Below the pieces are notes generated by a model. It was not told where the DNA came from, made no database searches, and saw only the letters and a program-made list of their open reading frames with translations. Of a stretch of DNA of 64,000 nt, positions 1-11,060 are shown one piece after another. The position numbers were made by a program, and so were the translations under genes. Origin of the DNA: Mesocentrotus franciscanus (taxonomy: Eukaryota; Echinodermata; Echinoidea; Camarodonta; Strongylocentrotidae); contig CP137684.1 of NCBI GenBank assembly GCA_037976565.1, positions 24,789,010 through 24,853,009 on the forward strand, read 5' to 3'. Every line of letters starts with the position of its first letter. Positions within the stretch are counted from its first letter, which is position 1.

Positions 1-552
1 CAAACGTCTGACAATCCACAAAACAATGACTTTGAGGAATTTTTTGCCAATACCCTGAGTAACTGAATTTGAACCCAGGCCATTTTCTCCATCTCTCTTT
101 TGTCATTGCCTTATTTTTCCCCTCGCCTACTTCTTTCTTCATGTCTTCATGTCTTCATGTCTTCATGTCTTCATGTCTTCATGTTCTTCATGTCTATCTG
201 CAGCTGTGTTCACTTTTTGTTTTTGTTTACTCGAATATACATATCTCGTGTTACCAACCTTGCTCTATGTTATACTTGTTGTACGTTGCCAGTTCCTATA
301 CACTTGTGCAAGCAGTGTCATATGTTACGTCATGCTGTTTTTTCTGTGCAGCACCTTGGCCAAATTAGTAACTATTATACATGTATAATTTAAGAGACAT
401 TTTTCCTTTTTCCTCAGTCAGTAATGAAGATTTATACTCAGTTTTTCAAACACATTGTCAAACTTCTGACAATCCACAAAACAATGACTTTGAGGAATTT
501 TTTGCCAATACTTTAAATGAGAATTCAGAAAATTTTAATCTCGAGATTTATG
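1..552. repeat. unassigned sequence with internal 52-bp duplication
   Basis: Bases 1-52 recur with one mismatch at 459-510, an offset of 458 bp. The second copy is open in frame (381-575, a small acidic peptide ending just past the junction at 552) and is preceded by a pyrimidine tract and AG at 417-418 that resembles a splice acceptor. It may be a fragment of a retroelement ORF or of a duplicated exon; I do not recognise the peptide. The sequence stops abruptly near 552, where the Helentron-like repeat begins. Confidence 0.5.
138..184 (+). repeat. 8-bp microsatellite (TCATGTCT)n
   Basis: About five perfect and one imperfect head-to-tail units of TCATGTCT. Short ORFs across it are repeat translations. 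Confidence 0.85.
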
Positions 553-1405
553 TCCGTGCGCGCGAACTCTTGTAATACATAGCATATATGGGCAAAAACA
601 TGCCTGTACAAAATCCCTTATAGCTCTTTTGGATGCACCTGAACCCTCATTTTTTGGTCATATTTGGATAGAATATGAGTCGGAGATATGATTTCATGTC
701 TCATTTGACCCTCAATTAACTCATGACGTCATCATAATGGCCTTTGAACTCAAAATACGAATTTTGCATATTATGACGTCAGCATATTTATGGAAAATGA
801 TTGTATCTCTGTAAATATTGATCGATTTTCTTCTAAATTTTGATATGTTGTAGCCAAGAGAATTATTTTTCATTTTGATGACGTTATCATAGAAAAAAAT
901 TCAATTAAAGGCCACATGTAAGAATTTTCGTTATTTGCGTGTTATGCCTATGGAAGGTGAATTTCGTTCACATCATGAATCTACATGACATTCACTTTTG
1001 AGCACTATCTAGCTTATTTGTGCTCTATTTTCTCCCAAATTTTGGAATGTTATAGCTGAGACTATGGGCTATAGAAACTGTGCTTTTAGTTTTTGATCAG
1101 ATTTGAGATTATGGCGATATTTTAAATTAAAAGGTTTGATTTGAGAATCCAATTTTCCGTTTACGTGTAATGTCTATGTGAAGTATATTGTATATTGGTC
1201 AAAGCACTTGCCTCCCATTCCGGCGATCAACTTCTATAGATCCATTAGGATTAATGATACACAGTTGAAACCTGACTGATGGATAGACCATAATGGGAGG
1301 AGTATTTCATAACGGAAGATGAAATCGTGAAAATGCGTTTATTCATTATGTAACACATGAGCATACGTATCACCTAATTCGTCTAAGTGACGAATTCAAG
1401 TCTAG
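553..1405 (+). mobile_element. 5'-truncated Helentron-like (HINE) copy 0
   Basis: This matches the 3' half of the units that follow, starting at the block TGTCCGTGCGCGCG. It keeps the CRE-like GACGTCAT block near 726, a degenerate tRNA-like stretch at about 1,195-1,240, the 3' hairpin (AATTCGTC, loop, GACGAATT) at 1,377-1,394 and the terminal CTAG at 1,402-1,405. The 5' minisatellite and GC-rich blocks are missing, so the copy is truncated at its junction with the sequence at 1-552. Confidence 0.7.
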
Positions 1406-3165
1406 TTATTATTAGGTGGTCTGTCAACGACAGATCACCTATTGTTTTCGTCAGAATTTTCTTTATTAGGTGGTCTGTCGGAATCGACAGATCACCTATT
1501 GTTTTTGTCAGAATTTTCTTTCTTTATTTATTAGGTGGTCTGTCGGAATCGACAGATCACCTATTGTTTTTGTCAGAATTTTCTTTCTTTATTTATTAGG
1601 TGGTCTGTCGGAATCGACAGATCACCTATTGTTTTTGTCAGAATTTTCTTTCTTTATTTATTATTATTATTATTATTAGGTGGTCTGTCGGTATCGACAG
1701 ATCACCTATTGTTTTTGTCAGAATTTTCTTTCTTTATTTATTTATTTATTTATTTTTATTTATTTCTCCCCCCTTTTTTGTGTAGAGGATAACTCAAGAT
1801 CGGTTTTGTCAATTTCTTTCAATGTTGACACAGTCATAGGTCATAGTCATGAGACGTGACAGGAACATTTTCAAGGTCATCAAGCCTTCATAACGTCATC
1901 CAGGCGCCATTTTGTGTTTTTTTTGGTACTTTCAACTCATGATCATATCTTCATAACGGAAAGTCATTTCTCATTCATATTTATCATGATCAAGGTCAAT
2001 ATCCGTCCGGTCAATTTCAGGTCAAAAAACGCGCGCATGCGTACGTCCGCGCGTTAGCGCGTGCGCAAAATTTCAAAATGCTCCAAATCGTCTCAAATTC
2101 ATTTTGGATACGTTTCAGGTCATTTTAAGCATTTCGCAAAAAAACGCAAAACGCGAATTTTCGCGCGTTTTCGTTCGTGACGGCCGAACGCAACATAATT
2201 CCTCCTATCTTTTTTTGGCATGATATTCCTCATTTTTTTCTGAACAATTTGATACCATGTTTATCCTTTTATGACCAGTAATAACGGAATGAGCGTCCGT
2301 TCAAGAAACATGTCCGTGCGCGCGATCTCTTGTAATACATAGCATATATGGGCAAAAACATGCCTATACAAAATTCATTGCAACTCTTCAGAATGGATTG
2401 GAACTCCCAATTTTTTTTTCATATTTGGATAGAATATGAGTCGGAGATATGATTTCATGTCTCATTTGACCCTCAATTAACTCATGACGTCATCATAATG
2501 GCCTCCAAACTCAAAATACGAATTTTGCATATTATGACGTCAGCATATTTATGGAAAATGATTGTATCTCTGTAAATATTGATCGATTTTCTTCTAAATT
2601 TTGATATGTTGTAGCCAAGAGAATTATTTTTCATTTTGATGACGTTATCATAGAAAAAAATTCAATTAAAGGCCACATGTAAGAATGTTCGTTATTTGCG
2701 TGTTATGCCTATGGAAGGTGAATTTCGTTCACATCATGAATCTACATGACATTCACTTTTGAGCACTATCTAGCTTATTTGTGCTCTATTTTCTCCCAAA
2801 TTTTGGAATGTTATAGCTGAGACTATGGGCTATAGAAACTGTGCTTTAGTTTTTGATCAGATTTGAGATTATGGCGATATTTTAAATTAAAAGGTTTGAT
2901 TTGAGAATCCAATTTTCCGTTTACGTGTAATGTCTATGTGAAGTATATTGTATATTGGTCAAAGCACTTGCCTCCCATTCCGGCGATCAACTTCTATAGA
3001 TCCATTAGGATTAATGATACACAGTTGAAACCTGACTGATGGATAGACCATAATGGGAGGAGTATTTCATAACGGAAGATGAAATCGTGAAAATGCGTTT
3101 ATTCATTATGTAACACATGAGCATACGTATCACCTAATTCGTCTAAGTGACGAATTCAAGTCTAG
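1406..3165 (+). mobile_element. Helentron-like (HINE) repeat, array copy 1
   Basis: A 1,760-bp unit bounded by CTAG ends. In order: ~65-bp minisatellite (1,411-1,770); AGGTCA/GACGTCAT-rich block (1,790-1,920); alternating CG-rich block (2,020-2,175); AT-rich body with GACGTCAT sites; degenerate tRNA-like module (about 2,955-3,000); 3' hairpin at 3,137-3,154 and CTAG at 3,162-3,165. No protein is encoded. Subterminal inverted repeats, a 3' stem-loop and internal tandem repeats are the published hallmarks of Helentron-associated interspersed elements. Confidence 0.65.
1411..1770 (+). repeat. ~65-bp palindromic minisatellite (5 units)
   Basis: Each unit opens with an imperfect hairpin: AGGTGGTCTGTCG, a 4-5-nt loop, then CGACAGATCACCT. 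This is followed by GTTTTTGTCAGAATTTTC and a TTTA run. Spacing is 57-79 bp. Matching arrays occur at about 3,170-3,525 and 4,920-5,272. Confidence 0.9.
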
Positions 3166-4915
3166 TTATTATTAGGTGGTCTGTCAACGACAGATCACCT
3201 ATTGTTTTCGTCAGAATTTTCTTTCTTTATTAGGTGGTCTGTCGGAATCGACAGATCACCTATTGTTTTTGTCAGAATTTTCTTTCTTTATTTATTAGGT
3301 GGTCTGTCGGAATCGACAGATCACCTATTGTTTTTGTCAGAATTTTCTTTCTTTATTTATTAGGTGGTCTGTCGGAATCGACAGATCACCTATTGTTTTT
3401 GTCAGAATTTTCTTTCTTTATTTATTATTATTATTATTATTAGGTGGTCTGTCGGTATCGACAGATCACCTATTGTTTTTGTCAGAATTTTCTTTCTTTA
3501 TTTATTTATTTATTTATTTTTTATTTATTTCCCTTTTTGTGTAGAGGATAACTCAAGATCGGTTTTGTCAATTTCTTTCAATGTTGACACAGTCATAGGT
3601 CATAGTCATGAGACGTGACAGGAACATTTTCAAGGTCATCAAGCCTTCATAACGTCATCCAGGCGCCATTTTGTGTTTTTTGGTACTTTCAACTCATGAT
3701 CATATCTTCATAACGGAAAGTCATTTCTCATTCATATTTATCATGATCAAGGTCAATATCCGTCCGGTCAATTTCAGGTCAAAAACGCGCGCGCATGCGT
3801 ACGTCCGCGCGTTAGCGCGCGCAAAATTTCAAAATGCTCCAAATCGTCTCAAATTCATTTTGGATACGTTTCAGGCCATTTTAAGCATTTCGCAAAAACG
3901 CAAAACGCGAATTTTCGCGCGTTTTCGTTCGTGACGGCCGAACGCAACATAATTCTCCTATTTTTTTTTGGCATGATATTCCTCATTTTTTCTGAACAAT
4001 TTGATACCATGTTTATCCTTTTATGACCATTAATAACGGAATGAGCGTCCGTTCAAGAAACATGTCCGTGCGCGCGATCTCTTGTAATACATAGCATATA
4101 TGGGCAAAAACATGCCTATACAAAATTCATTGTAACTCTTCAGAATGGATTGGAACTCCCAATTTTTTTCATATTTGGATAGAATATGAGTCGGAGATAT
4201 GATTTCATGTCTCATTTGACCCTCAATTAACTCATGACGTCATCATAATGGCCTCCGAACTCAAAATACGAATTTGCATATTATGACGTCAGCATATTTA
4301 TGGAAAATGATTGTATCTCTGTAAATATTGATCGATTTTCTTCTAAATTTTGATATGTTGTAGCCAAGAGAATTATTTTTCATTTTGATGACGTTATCAT
4401 AGAAAAAAATTCAATTAAAGGCCACATGTAAGAATTTTCGTTATTTGCGTGTTATGCCTATGGAAGGTGAATTTCGTTCACATCATGAATCTACATGACA
4501 TTCACTTTTGAGCACTATCTAGCTTATTTGTGCTCTATTTTCTCCCAAATTTTGGAATGTTATAGCTGAGACTATGGGCTATAGAAACTGTGCTTTTAGT
4601 TTTTGATCAGATTTGAGATTATGGCGATATTTTAAATTAAAAGGTTTGATTTGAGAATCCAATTTTCCGTTTACGTGTAATGTCTATGTGAAGTATATTG
4701 TATATTGGTCAAAGCACTTGCCTCCCATTCCGGCGATCAACTTCTATAGATCCATTAGGATTAATGATACACAGTTGAAACCTGACTGATGGATAGACCA
4801 TAATGGGAGGAGTATTTCATAACGGAAGATGAAATCGTGAAAATGCGTTTATTCATTATGTAACACATGAGCATACGTATCACCTAATTCGTCTAAGTGA
4901 CGAATTCAAGTCTAG
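3166..4915 (+). mobile_element. Helentron-like (HINE) repeat, array copy 2
   Basis: A 1,750-bp unit nearly identical to copy 1, with differences mostly in homopolymer and TTTA run length. It has the same module order and ends in CTAG at 4,912-4,915. The near identity of copies 1 and 2 indicates recent tandem duplication. Confidence 0.65.
3170..3525 (+). repeat. ~65-bp palindromic minisatellite, second array
   Basis: Same hairpin unit as at 1,411, five units, followed by a (TTTA)n run. Confidence 0.9.
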
Positions 4916-4919
4916 TTAT

Positions 4920-5272
4920 TATTAGGTGGTCTGTCAACGACAGATCACCTATTGTTTTCGTCAGAATTTTCTTTCTTTATTAGGTGGTCTGTCGGAATCG
5001 ACAGATCACCTATTGTTTTGTCAGAATTTTCTTTCTTTATTTATTAGGTGGTCTGTCGGAATCGACAGATCACCTATTGTTTTTGTCAGAATTTTCTTTC
5101 TTTATTAATTAGGTGGTCTGTCGGAATCGACAGATCACCTATTGTTTTGTCAGAATTTTCTTTCTTTATTTATTATTATTATTATTATTAGGTGGTCTGT
5201 CGGTATCGACAGATCACCTATTGTTTTGTCAGAATTTTCTTTCTTTATTTATTTATTTATTTATTTTTATTT
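4920..5272 (+). repeat. ~65-bp palindromic minisatellite, third array
   Basis: Same unit, five copies, with one T missing in several GTTTTTG stretches. Confidence 0.9.
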
Positions 5273-6468
5273 ATTTCTCCCCCCTTTTTTGTGTAGAGGA
5301 TAACTCAAGATCGGTTTTGTCAATTTCTTTCAATTTTGGCACAGTCATAGGTCATAGTCATGAGACATGACAGGAACATTTTCAAGGTCATCAAGTCTTC
5401 ATGACGTCATCCAGGCGCCATTTTGTGTTTTTTTGGTACTTTCAACTCATGATCATATCTTCATAACGGAAAGTCATTTCTCATTCATATTTATCATGAT
5501 CAAGGTCAATATCCGTCCGGTCAATTTCAGGTCAAAAACGCGCGCGCATGCGTACGTCCGCGCGTTAGCGCGCGCGCAAAATTTCAAAATGCTCCAAATC
5601 GTCTCAAATTCATTTTGGATACGTTTCAGGCCATTTTAAGCATTTCGCAAAAAAACGCACACGCGAATTTGCGCGCGTTTTCGTTCGTGACGGCCGAACG
5701 CAACATAAATCGCCTTTTTTTGGCATGATATTCCTCATTTTTTTGAACAATTTGATACCATGTTTATCCTTTTATGACCATTAATAACGGAATGAGCGTC
5801 CGTTCAAGAAACATGTCCGTGCGCGCGATCTCTTGTAATACATAGCATATATGGGCAAAAACATGCCTATACAAAATTCATTGTAACTCTTCAGAATGGA
5901 TGGGAACTCCCAATTTTTTTTCATATTTGGATAGATTATGAGTCGGAGATATGATTTCATGTCTCATTTGACCCTCAATTAACTCATGACGTCATCATAA
6001 TGGCCTCCGAACTCAAAATTTCAATTTGCATATTATGACGTCAGCATATTTTTGGAAAATTGATTGTATCTCTGTAAATATTGATCGATTTTCTTCCAAA
6101 TTTTGATATGTTCTAGCTGAGACAATTCTCTACAAATGCAGTCACCACGATTTTTCATTTTGACAAAGGCATCATGGCGTATTTTTGCGATTAAAGGAGG
6201 CATGTCAATTTTTCACATTTTGCGTGTATTCTCTATGGGACATGACTTTTTCTCAAAACTGGATTCTACATTCCGTCTTTCGCGAGCAATATCTCCGTCG
6301 TTTTAGTTTTGTTTTTGCTGAGCTTTGAGTATGTTGTAGCTGAGACAATAAGCTATCACAAGTGTGCCCTTTATTTTTCGATCAGATGCCGGGATCATGC
6401 TCATATTTCACTTGCAAAGTGGGATTTGAGAATTCCATTTTCCGTTCACGTGTAATGTCTATGTGGAT

Positions 6469-6550
6469 TATTTTGGTATAGTGGTCATAGCACTTGCCTC
6501 CCATTCCGGCGACCCAAGTTCGATTCCTGGTGGGTCATTTTTTTTTTTTT
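6469..6550 (+). promoter_or_regulatory. tRNA-Gly-like pol III module with T-run terminator
   Basis: TGGTATAGTGG (6,474-6,484) fits the A-box consensus TRGYNNARNNG and AGTTCGATTCC fits the B box. Between them lies GCCTCCCA, a Gly(CCC)-like anticodon region. The module ends in GGGTCA followed by 13 T (6,538-6,550), an RNA polymerase III stop. The 5' flank does not pair with the 3' acceptor sequence, so this is tRNA-derived rather than a working tRNA gene. Transcription is an inference. Confidence 0.7.
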
Positions 6551-6859
6551 GCCGTCGTTTTAAATTTGATTTTATGATCTTCTTCGACTATTATAACATA
6601 TTATCATATACAATCACAAACAATGTAATAAAATGCCTAATTTTGCGTGTTATATCTATGGGAGAAGAATGTCAATCGTTTGAGTACAACCCTATGGGAA
6701 ATCTGGTATTAAACCTAATATAGGGTTATCTCCCAACTCTGCTACAATATCAAATCACCTTGCTAGTCTCCTTCCCAGACGTTTTACTTTTCCAGTTATT
6801 CAGCCCAAGGTATATGCATGTTTACGTCTCTCCCGTGGACATAGAATTGTTTACTTGTC

Positions 6860-7205
6860 TATACTTCTCTCTTTCTCTATATTAAATTCTATTTATGCTG
6901 GATATATTGAATGCATCGTTCTCCATTGCATCTCTCTCTTTCTCCTCTCTCTTGCTCTGTTTCCTTCTCCTCTCTTATTTTGCCCCTCTCCTTCTCTTGC
7001 TCTGTCTCTGCATATATATCTCTCTCTACTCTTTTACCTCTCTCTCTCTCTCTCTGCCTCCCTCTACCTCGACCTCTTGCCTTGCCTCCCTCTTATTCTC
7101 TTGCTCTGTCTCCCTCTGCCTCTGCCCTTCTCTTTTTCTTCTCTCTCACCCTCTACCTCTCCCGCCTCTGGTTCTCGTTCTCCTTCTATTATGTCTTGTA
7201 ATGTT
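6860..7205 (+). repeat. polypyrimidine (CTCT-rich) tract
   Basis: About 345 bp that is nearly all C and T on the plus strand, with loose CTCTCT/CTTGCTCTGTCTC periodicity. It is open in all three plus frames only because it lacks purines. It also occurs at 14,250-14,590 and in reverse at 39,095-39,440 and 35,620-35,880. Confidence 0.85.
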
Positions 7206-7397
7206 CCTTAATTTTCTATAGCTCTGCCCTTTGCCCTTTGGCCTTGGAACTCAAAATACGAATTTGCATATTATGACGTCAGCATATTTATGGAAAATTG
7301 ATTGTATCTCTGTAAATATGGATCGATTTTCTTCCAAATTTTGATATGTTGTAGCTAAGACAATTTTCTACAAGATCAGTTATTCAGATTACATAAC

Positions 7398-7438
7398 AGA
7401 CCACCTAATTCGTCCTCATGACGAATTACATTTCTAGT
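7398..7438 (+). other. Helentron-like 3' terminus: subTIR, stem-loop, CTAG
   Basis: CAGACCACCT (7,398-7,407) is the inverse of the 5' AGGTGGTCTG. It abuts an 8-bp stem AATTCGTC/GACGAATT (7,408-7,428, loop CTCAT), then a 10-nt tail ending in CTAG. The same arrangement recurs at 9,519-9,560, 10,892-10,929, 12,372-12,413 and 14,779-14,820. Confidence 0.75.
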
Positions 7439-9560
7439 TTTTATTTATTTCCTCCACTTTTTTGTTCCGACGATAACTCAAGATCGGTACAGTCAATTTC
7501 TTTCAATTTTGGCACAGTCATAGGTCATTGTCATAAGACGTGACAGGAACATTTTCAAGGTCATCAGGTCATCGTGACGTCATCCAGGCGCCATTTTGTG
7601 AAATCACATGATCAATCATATCTTCATGATGCGTCATCAAAGGTCATTCATATTCATATCACATATACTTCAAATCAAAGGTCAACAGGTCATGTCATCA
7701 AAGGTCACATACGCGCGTCAAAATTTTAAAATGCTCAAAATCACTTTTATTCAAATGAGAGTACGTTTCAGGCCATTTTAAGCATTTTCAAAAAAACGCG
7801 CACGCGCATGCGCGCGTTTTCGCGCGTTTTGGCATTTTGCAACATAGAATCGCCAAATTTTTCTGCATCATATTTGGCATATTTTTCCAAGCATTTTGAT
7901 ACCTTGTTCATCTTTTTCTGACCAGTAATAACGCAATGAGCGTCCGTCAAAGTTAACAGCACCCGCGACCGCGCTATCTCTATCCACAATACATGGGCAA
8001 AAACATGCCTATACAAAACTCATTGTAACTCTTCAGAATGGATGGATACCCCAATTTTTTTCATATTTGGATAGATTATGAGTCGGAGATATGATTTCAT
8101 GTCTCATTTGACCCTCAATTAACTCATGACGTCATCATAATGGCCTCCGAACTCAAAATTTCAATTTGCATATTATGACGTCAGCATATTTTTGGAAAAT
8201 TGATTGTATCTCTGTAAATATTGATCGATTTTCTTCCAAATTTTGATATGTTCTAGCTGAGACAATTCTCTACAAATGCAGTCATCACGATTTTTCATTT
8301 TGACAAAGGCATCATGGCGTATTTTTGCGATTAAAGGAGGCATGTCAATTTTTCACATTTTGCGTGTATTCTCTATGGGACATGACTTTTTTCAAAACTG
8401 GATTCTACATTCCCGTCTTTCGCGAGCAATATCTCCGTCGTTTTAGTTTTGTTTTCGCTGAGCTTCGAGTATGTTGTAGCTGAGACAATAAGCTATCACA
8501 AGTGTGCCCTTTATTTTTCGATCAGATGCCGGGATCATGCTCATATTTCACTTGCAAAGTGGGATTTGAGAATTCCATTTTCCATTTTCCGTTCACGTGT
8601 AAAGCTATGGGAAAATTTTTGGTATATCGGTAACGCAATTGTTTATTTTTATTTTTCCACCACTTTCTTGTGAGCGTGATTGCTCAAATTCGGCTCCATC
8701 AATTTTCATCAAATTTTTGTCAGTCATCAGGCTATCAAGGTCAAGTGCCAGCATTATTATCAAGGTCATCAGGTCATCGTGACGTCATCTAGGCGCCATT
8801 TTATGAAATCACATTATCTAACAAATCTTCATGATGCGTTATCAAAGGTCATTCATATTCATATCACATATACTTCAGGTCAAGGGTCAACAGGTCATGT
8901 CATCAAAGGTCACATAAACGTCATGAAATTTTAAATTGCTCAAAATCACTTAACTATTAAACGAGAGTGCGAATCAGGTCATTTTAAGCATTTCAAAAAT
9001 TTCCGTCCGTGCCCGTCCGCGCGCGTTATGCGCGCGCAACGCGTACAAACGTAAAACGCCGTTTTTTGCATGGTTTGTATTCCTGACACTATTTTTGACA
9101 ATTTCCAACTATTTCCAGTCATTCTCAACCTTCTATAATGCCACACGCGTGCGTCAAACTTTAAAATTCGTGCGCGCGTCAATGGGCAATATAATGTAAA
9201 AAGTGGTAAAAACATGTCTATATCAAATCCGCCATAGCTCGTCAGAATGCCTGAATACCCTCAATTTTTTCATATTTAGATAGAGTATGAGTTGGAGATA
9301 TGATTTCATGTCTCATTTTGCCATTACAAATATCGTGACATCATCATAAAGGCCTTGGAACTCAAAATACGAATTTGCATATTATGACGTCAGCATATTT
9401 ATGGAAAATTGATTGTATCTCTGTAAATATGGATCGATTTTCTTCCAAATTTTGATATGTTGTAGCTAAGACAATTTTCTACAAATTCAGTTATTCAGAT
9501 TACTAAGATTACTTAATAACAGACCACCTAATTCGTCCTCATGACGAATTACTTTTCTAG
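7439..9560 (+). mobile_element. Helentron-like (HINE) repeat, array copy 4, composite
   Basis: This copy lacks the 5' minisatellite. A truncated tRNA-like start at about 8,620-8,645 runs straight into another 5' end (about 8,650 onward), so it is two partial units fused. The same junction, in reverse orientation, occurs near 37,550. It ends with hairpin and CTAG at 9,557-9,560. Confidence 0.6.
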
Positions 9561-10929
9561 TTTTTATTTATTTCCTCCAATTTTTTGTTCCGACGATAAC
9601 ACGAGATCGGGACAGTCAATTTCTTTCAATTTTGGCACAGTCATGGGTCATTGTCATAAGACGTGACAATAACATTTTCAAGGTCATCAGGTCATCGTGA
9701 CGTCATCCAGGCGCCATTTTGTGAAATCACATGATCAATCATATCTTCATGATGCGTCATCAAAGGTCATTCATATTCATATCACATATACTTCAGGTCA
9801 AGGGTCAACAGGTCATGTCGTCAAAGGTCACATAAAGGTCATGACGCGCGCGTACGCGCGCGTCAAAATTTTAAAATGCTCAAAAACACTTAACTATTAA
9901 ACGAGAGTACGAATCAGATCATTTTAAGCATTTCAAAAATTTCCGTCCGTGCGCGTCCGTGCGCGCGTTATGCGCGCGCGCAGCGCGTACACATCGTAAA
10001 AACGCCGTTTTTTCGCATGGTTTTTATTCCTGACACTATTTTTGACAATTTCCAACTATTTCCAGTCATTCTGACCTTCCATAATGCCACACGCGTGCGT
10101 CAAACTTTAAAATTCGTGCGCGCGTCAATGGGCAATATAATGTAAAAAGTGGTAAAAACATGTCTATATAAAATCCGCCATAGCTCGTCAGAATGCCTAA
10201 AACCCCAAATTTTTAACATTTTCTGAAGCCCATGAAATGTTTATGTGATTTCATGTATAATTTTGTCCAATCGTATGTTCTGACGTCGTCATATTTGCAT
10301 ATGAACTCGAAAATTTGATTTTGAAAATATGACATCATAATTTTTGTATTCATTTGACAATATTGCTGTAATAGGTTGTCGATTTTCTTCCAAATTTCGA
10401 TATGTTTTAGCTGAGACAATTTTCTATAAATGTTGTAACCCAGATTTTTTATTTTGACAAAAGCATCATGGCGTATTTTTGCGATTAAAGGAGGCATGTC
10501 AGTTTTTTACATTTTGCGTGTATTCTCTACGGGACATGACTTTTCTCAAAACTGGATTCTACATTCCTGTCTTTCGCGAGCAATATCTCCGTCGTTTTAG
10601 CTTTGTTTTCGCTGAGCTTTGAGTATGTTGTAGGTGAGACAATAAGCTATCACAAGTGTGCCCTTTATTTTTCGATCAGATGCCGGGATCATGCTCATAT
10701 TTCACTTGCAAAGTGGGATTTGAGAATTCCATTTTCCGTTCACATGTAAACGGTATGGGAAATGTTTTGATATATCGGTAACACACTTGATTTCCGACCT
10801 CGAGATCCCTGGTTCGAGTCCGGGCGTCTCAAAAAAATTTCTTCACTTTTTTTCTTTATGACCTTTCACTGATCATAAAAATTGAAGACAGACCACCTAA
10901 ATCGTCTCCATGACGAATTAAATGTCTAG
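9561..10929 (+). mobile_element. Helentron-like (HINE) repeat, array copy 5
   Basis: A 1,369-bp unit without the 5' minisatellite. It contains a dense cluster of AGGTCA-type half-sites (9,795-9,841), a CG-rich block (9,842-9,990) and a second type of tRNA-like module at 10,768-10,831. It ends with GACAGACCACCT, the stem-loop and CTAG at 10,926-10,929. Confidence 0.65.
10768..10831 (+). promoter_or_regulatory. tRNA-like module, second type
   Basis: TATCGGTAACACACTTG resembles a D-arm, and GGTTCGAGTCC is a perfect B-box match, followed by GGGCGTCTC and an A run. It is unlike the Gly-like module but sits at the same place in the repeat unit. The isotype cannot be assigned with confidence. Confidence 0.55.
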
Positions 10930-11060
10930 TTAGGTGGTCTGTCGATATCGACAGATCAGCTATTGTTTTTGTCAGAATTTTCTTTCTTTATTAGGTGGTC
11001 TGTCGTAATCGACAGATCACCTATTAATTTCGTCAGAATTTTCTTTTTTATTATTATTAT
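10930..11060 (+). repeat. palindromic minisatellite, two units
   Basis: Two units of the AGGTGGTCTGTCG hairpin repeat at the 5' end of array copy 6. Confidence 0.85.

Larger units (their letters stand above)
4916..7438 (+). mobile_element. Helentron-like (HINE) repeat, array copy 3 (long form)
   Basis: The 5' half matches copies 1-2. After about 6,100 it switches to a longer 3' half containing a well-preserved tRNA-like module (6,469-6,537), a T run, and a polypyrimidine tract (6,860-7,205). It ends in the subterminal inverted repeat (7,398-7,407), stem-loop (7,408-7,428) and CTAG (7,435-7,438). Confidence 0.65.

Noticed and set aside
1387..1792. Overlapping ORFs such as MVCRNRQITYCFCQNF across the 65-bp repeats
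   Set aside because: They are the same minisatellite read in several frames and recur wherever the repeat occurs.
4030..4215. Minus-strand ORF MRHEIISPTHILSKYEKN and similar ones
   Set aside because: Lies inside the noncoding repeat and is not kept open in most copies.
1411..5272. CRISPR-like appearance of regularly spaced palindromic repeats
   Set aside because: Eukaryotic context, no unique spacers (the whole unit repeats), no cas genes.
6469..6537. Functional tRNA-Gly gene
   Set aside because: The 5' flank does not pair with the 3' acceptor half; only the promoter boxes and anticodon region are tRNA-like.
6855..7221. Leu/Ser-rich ORFs of 96-118 residues (also at 14,245, 35,568 and 39,085)
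   Set aside because: Translation of a CT-only tract that is open in all three frames.
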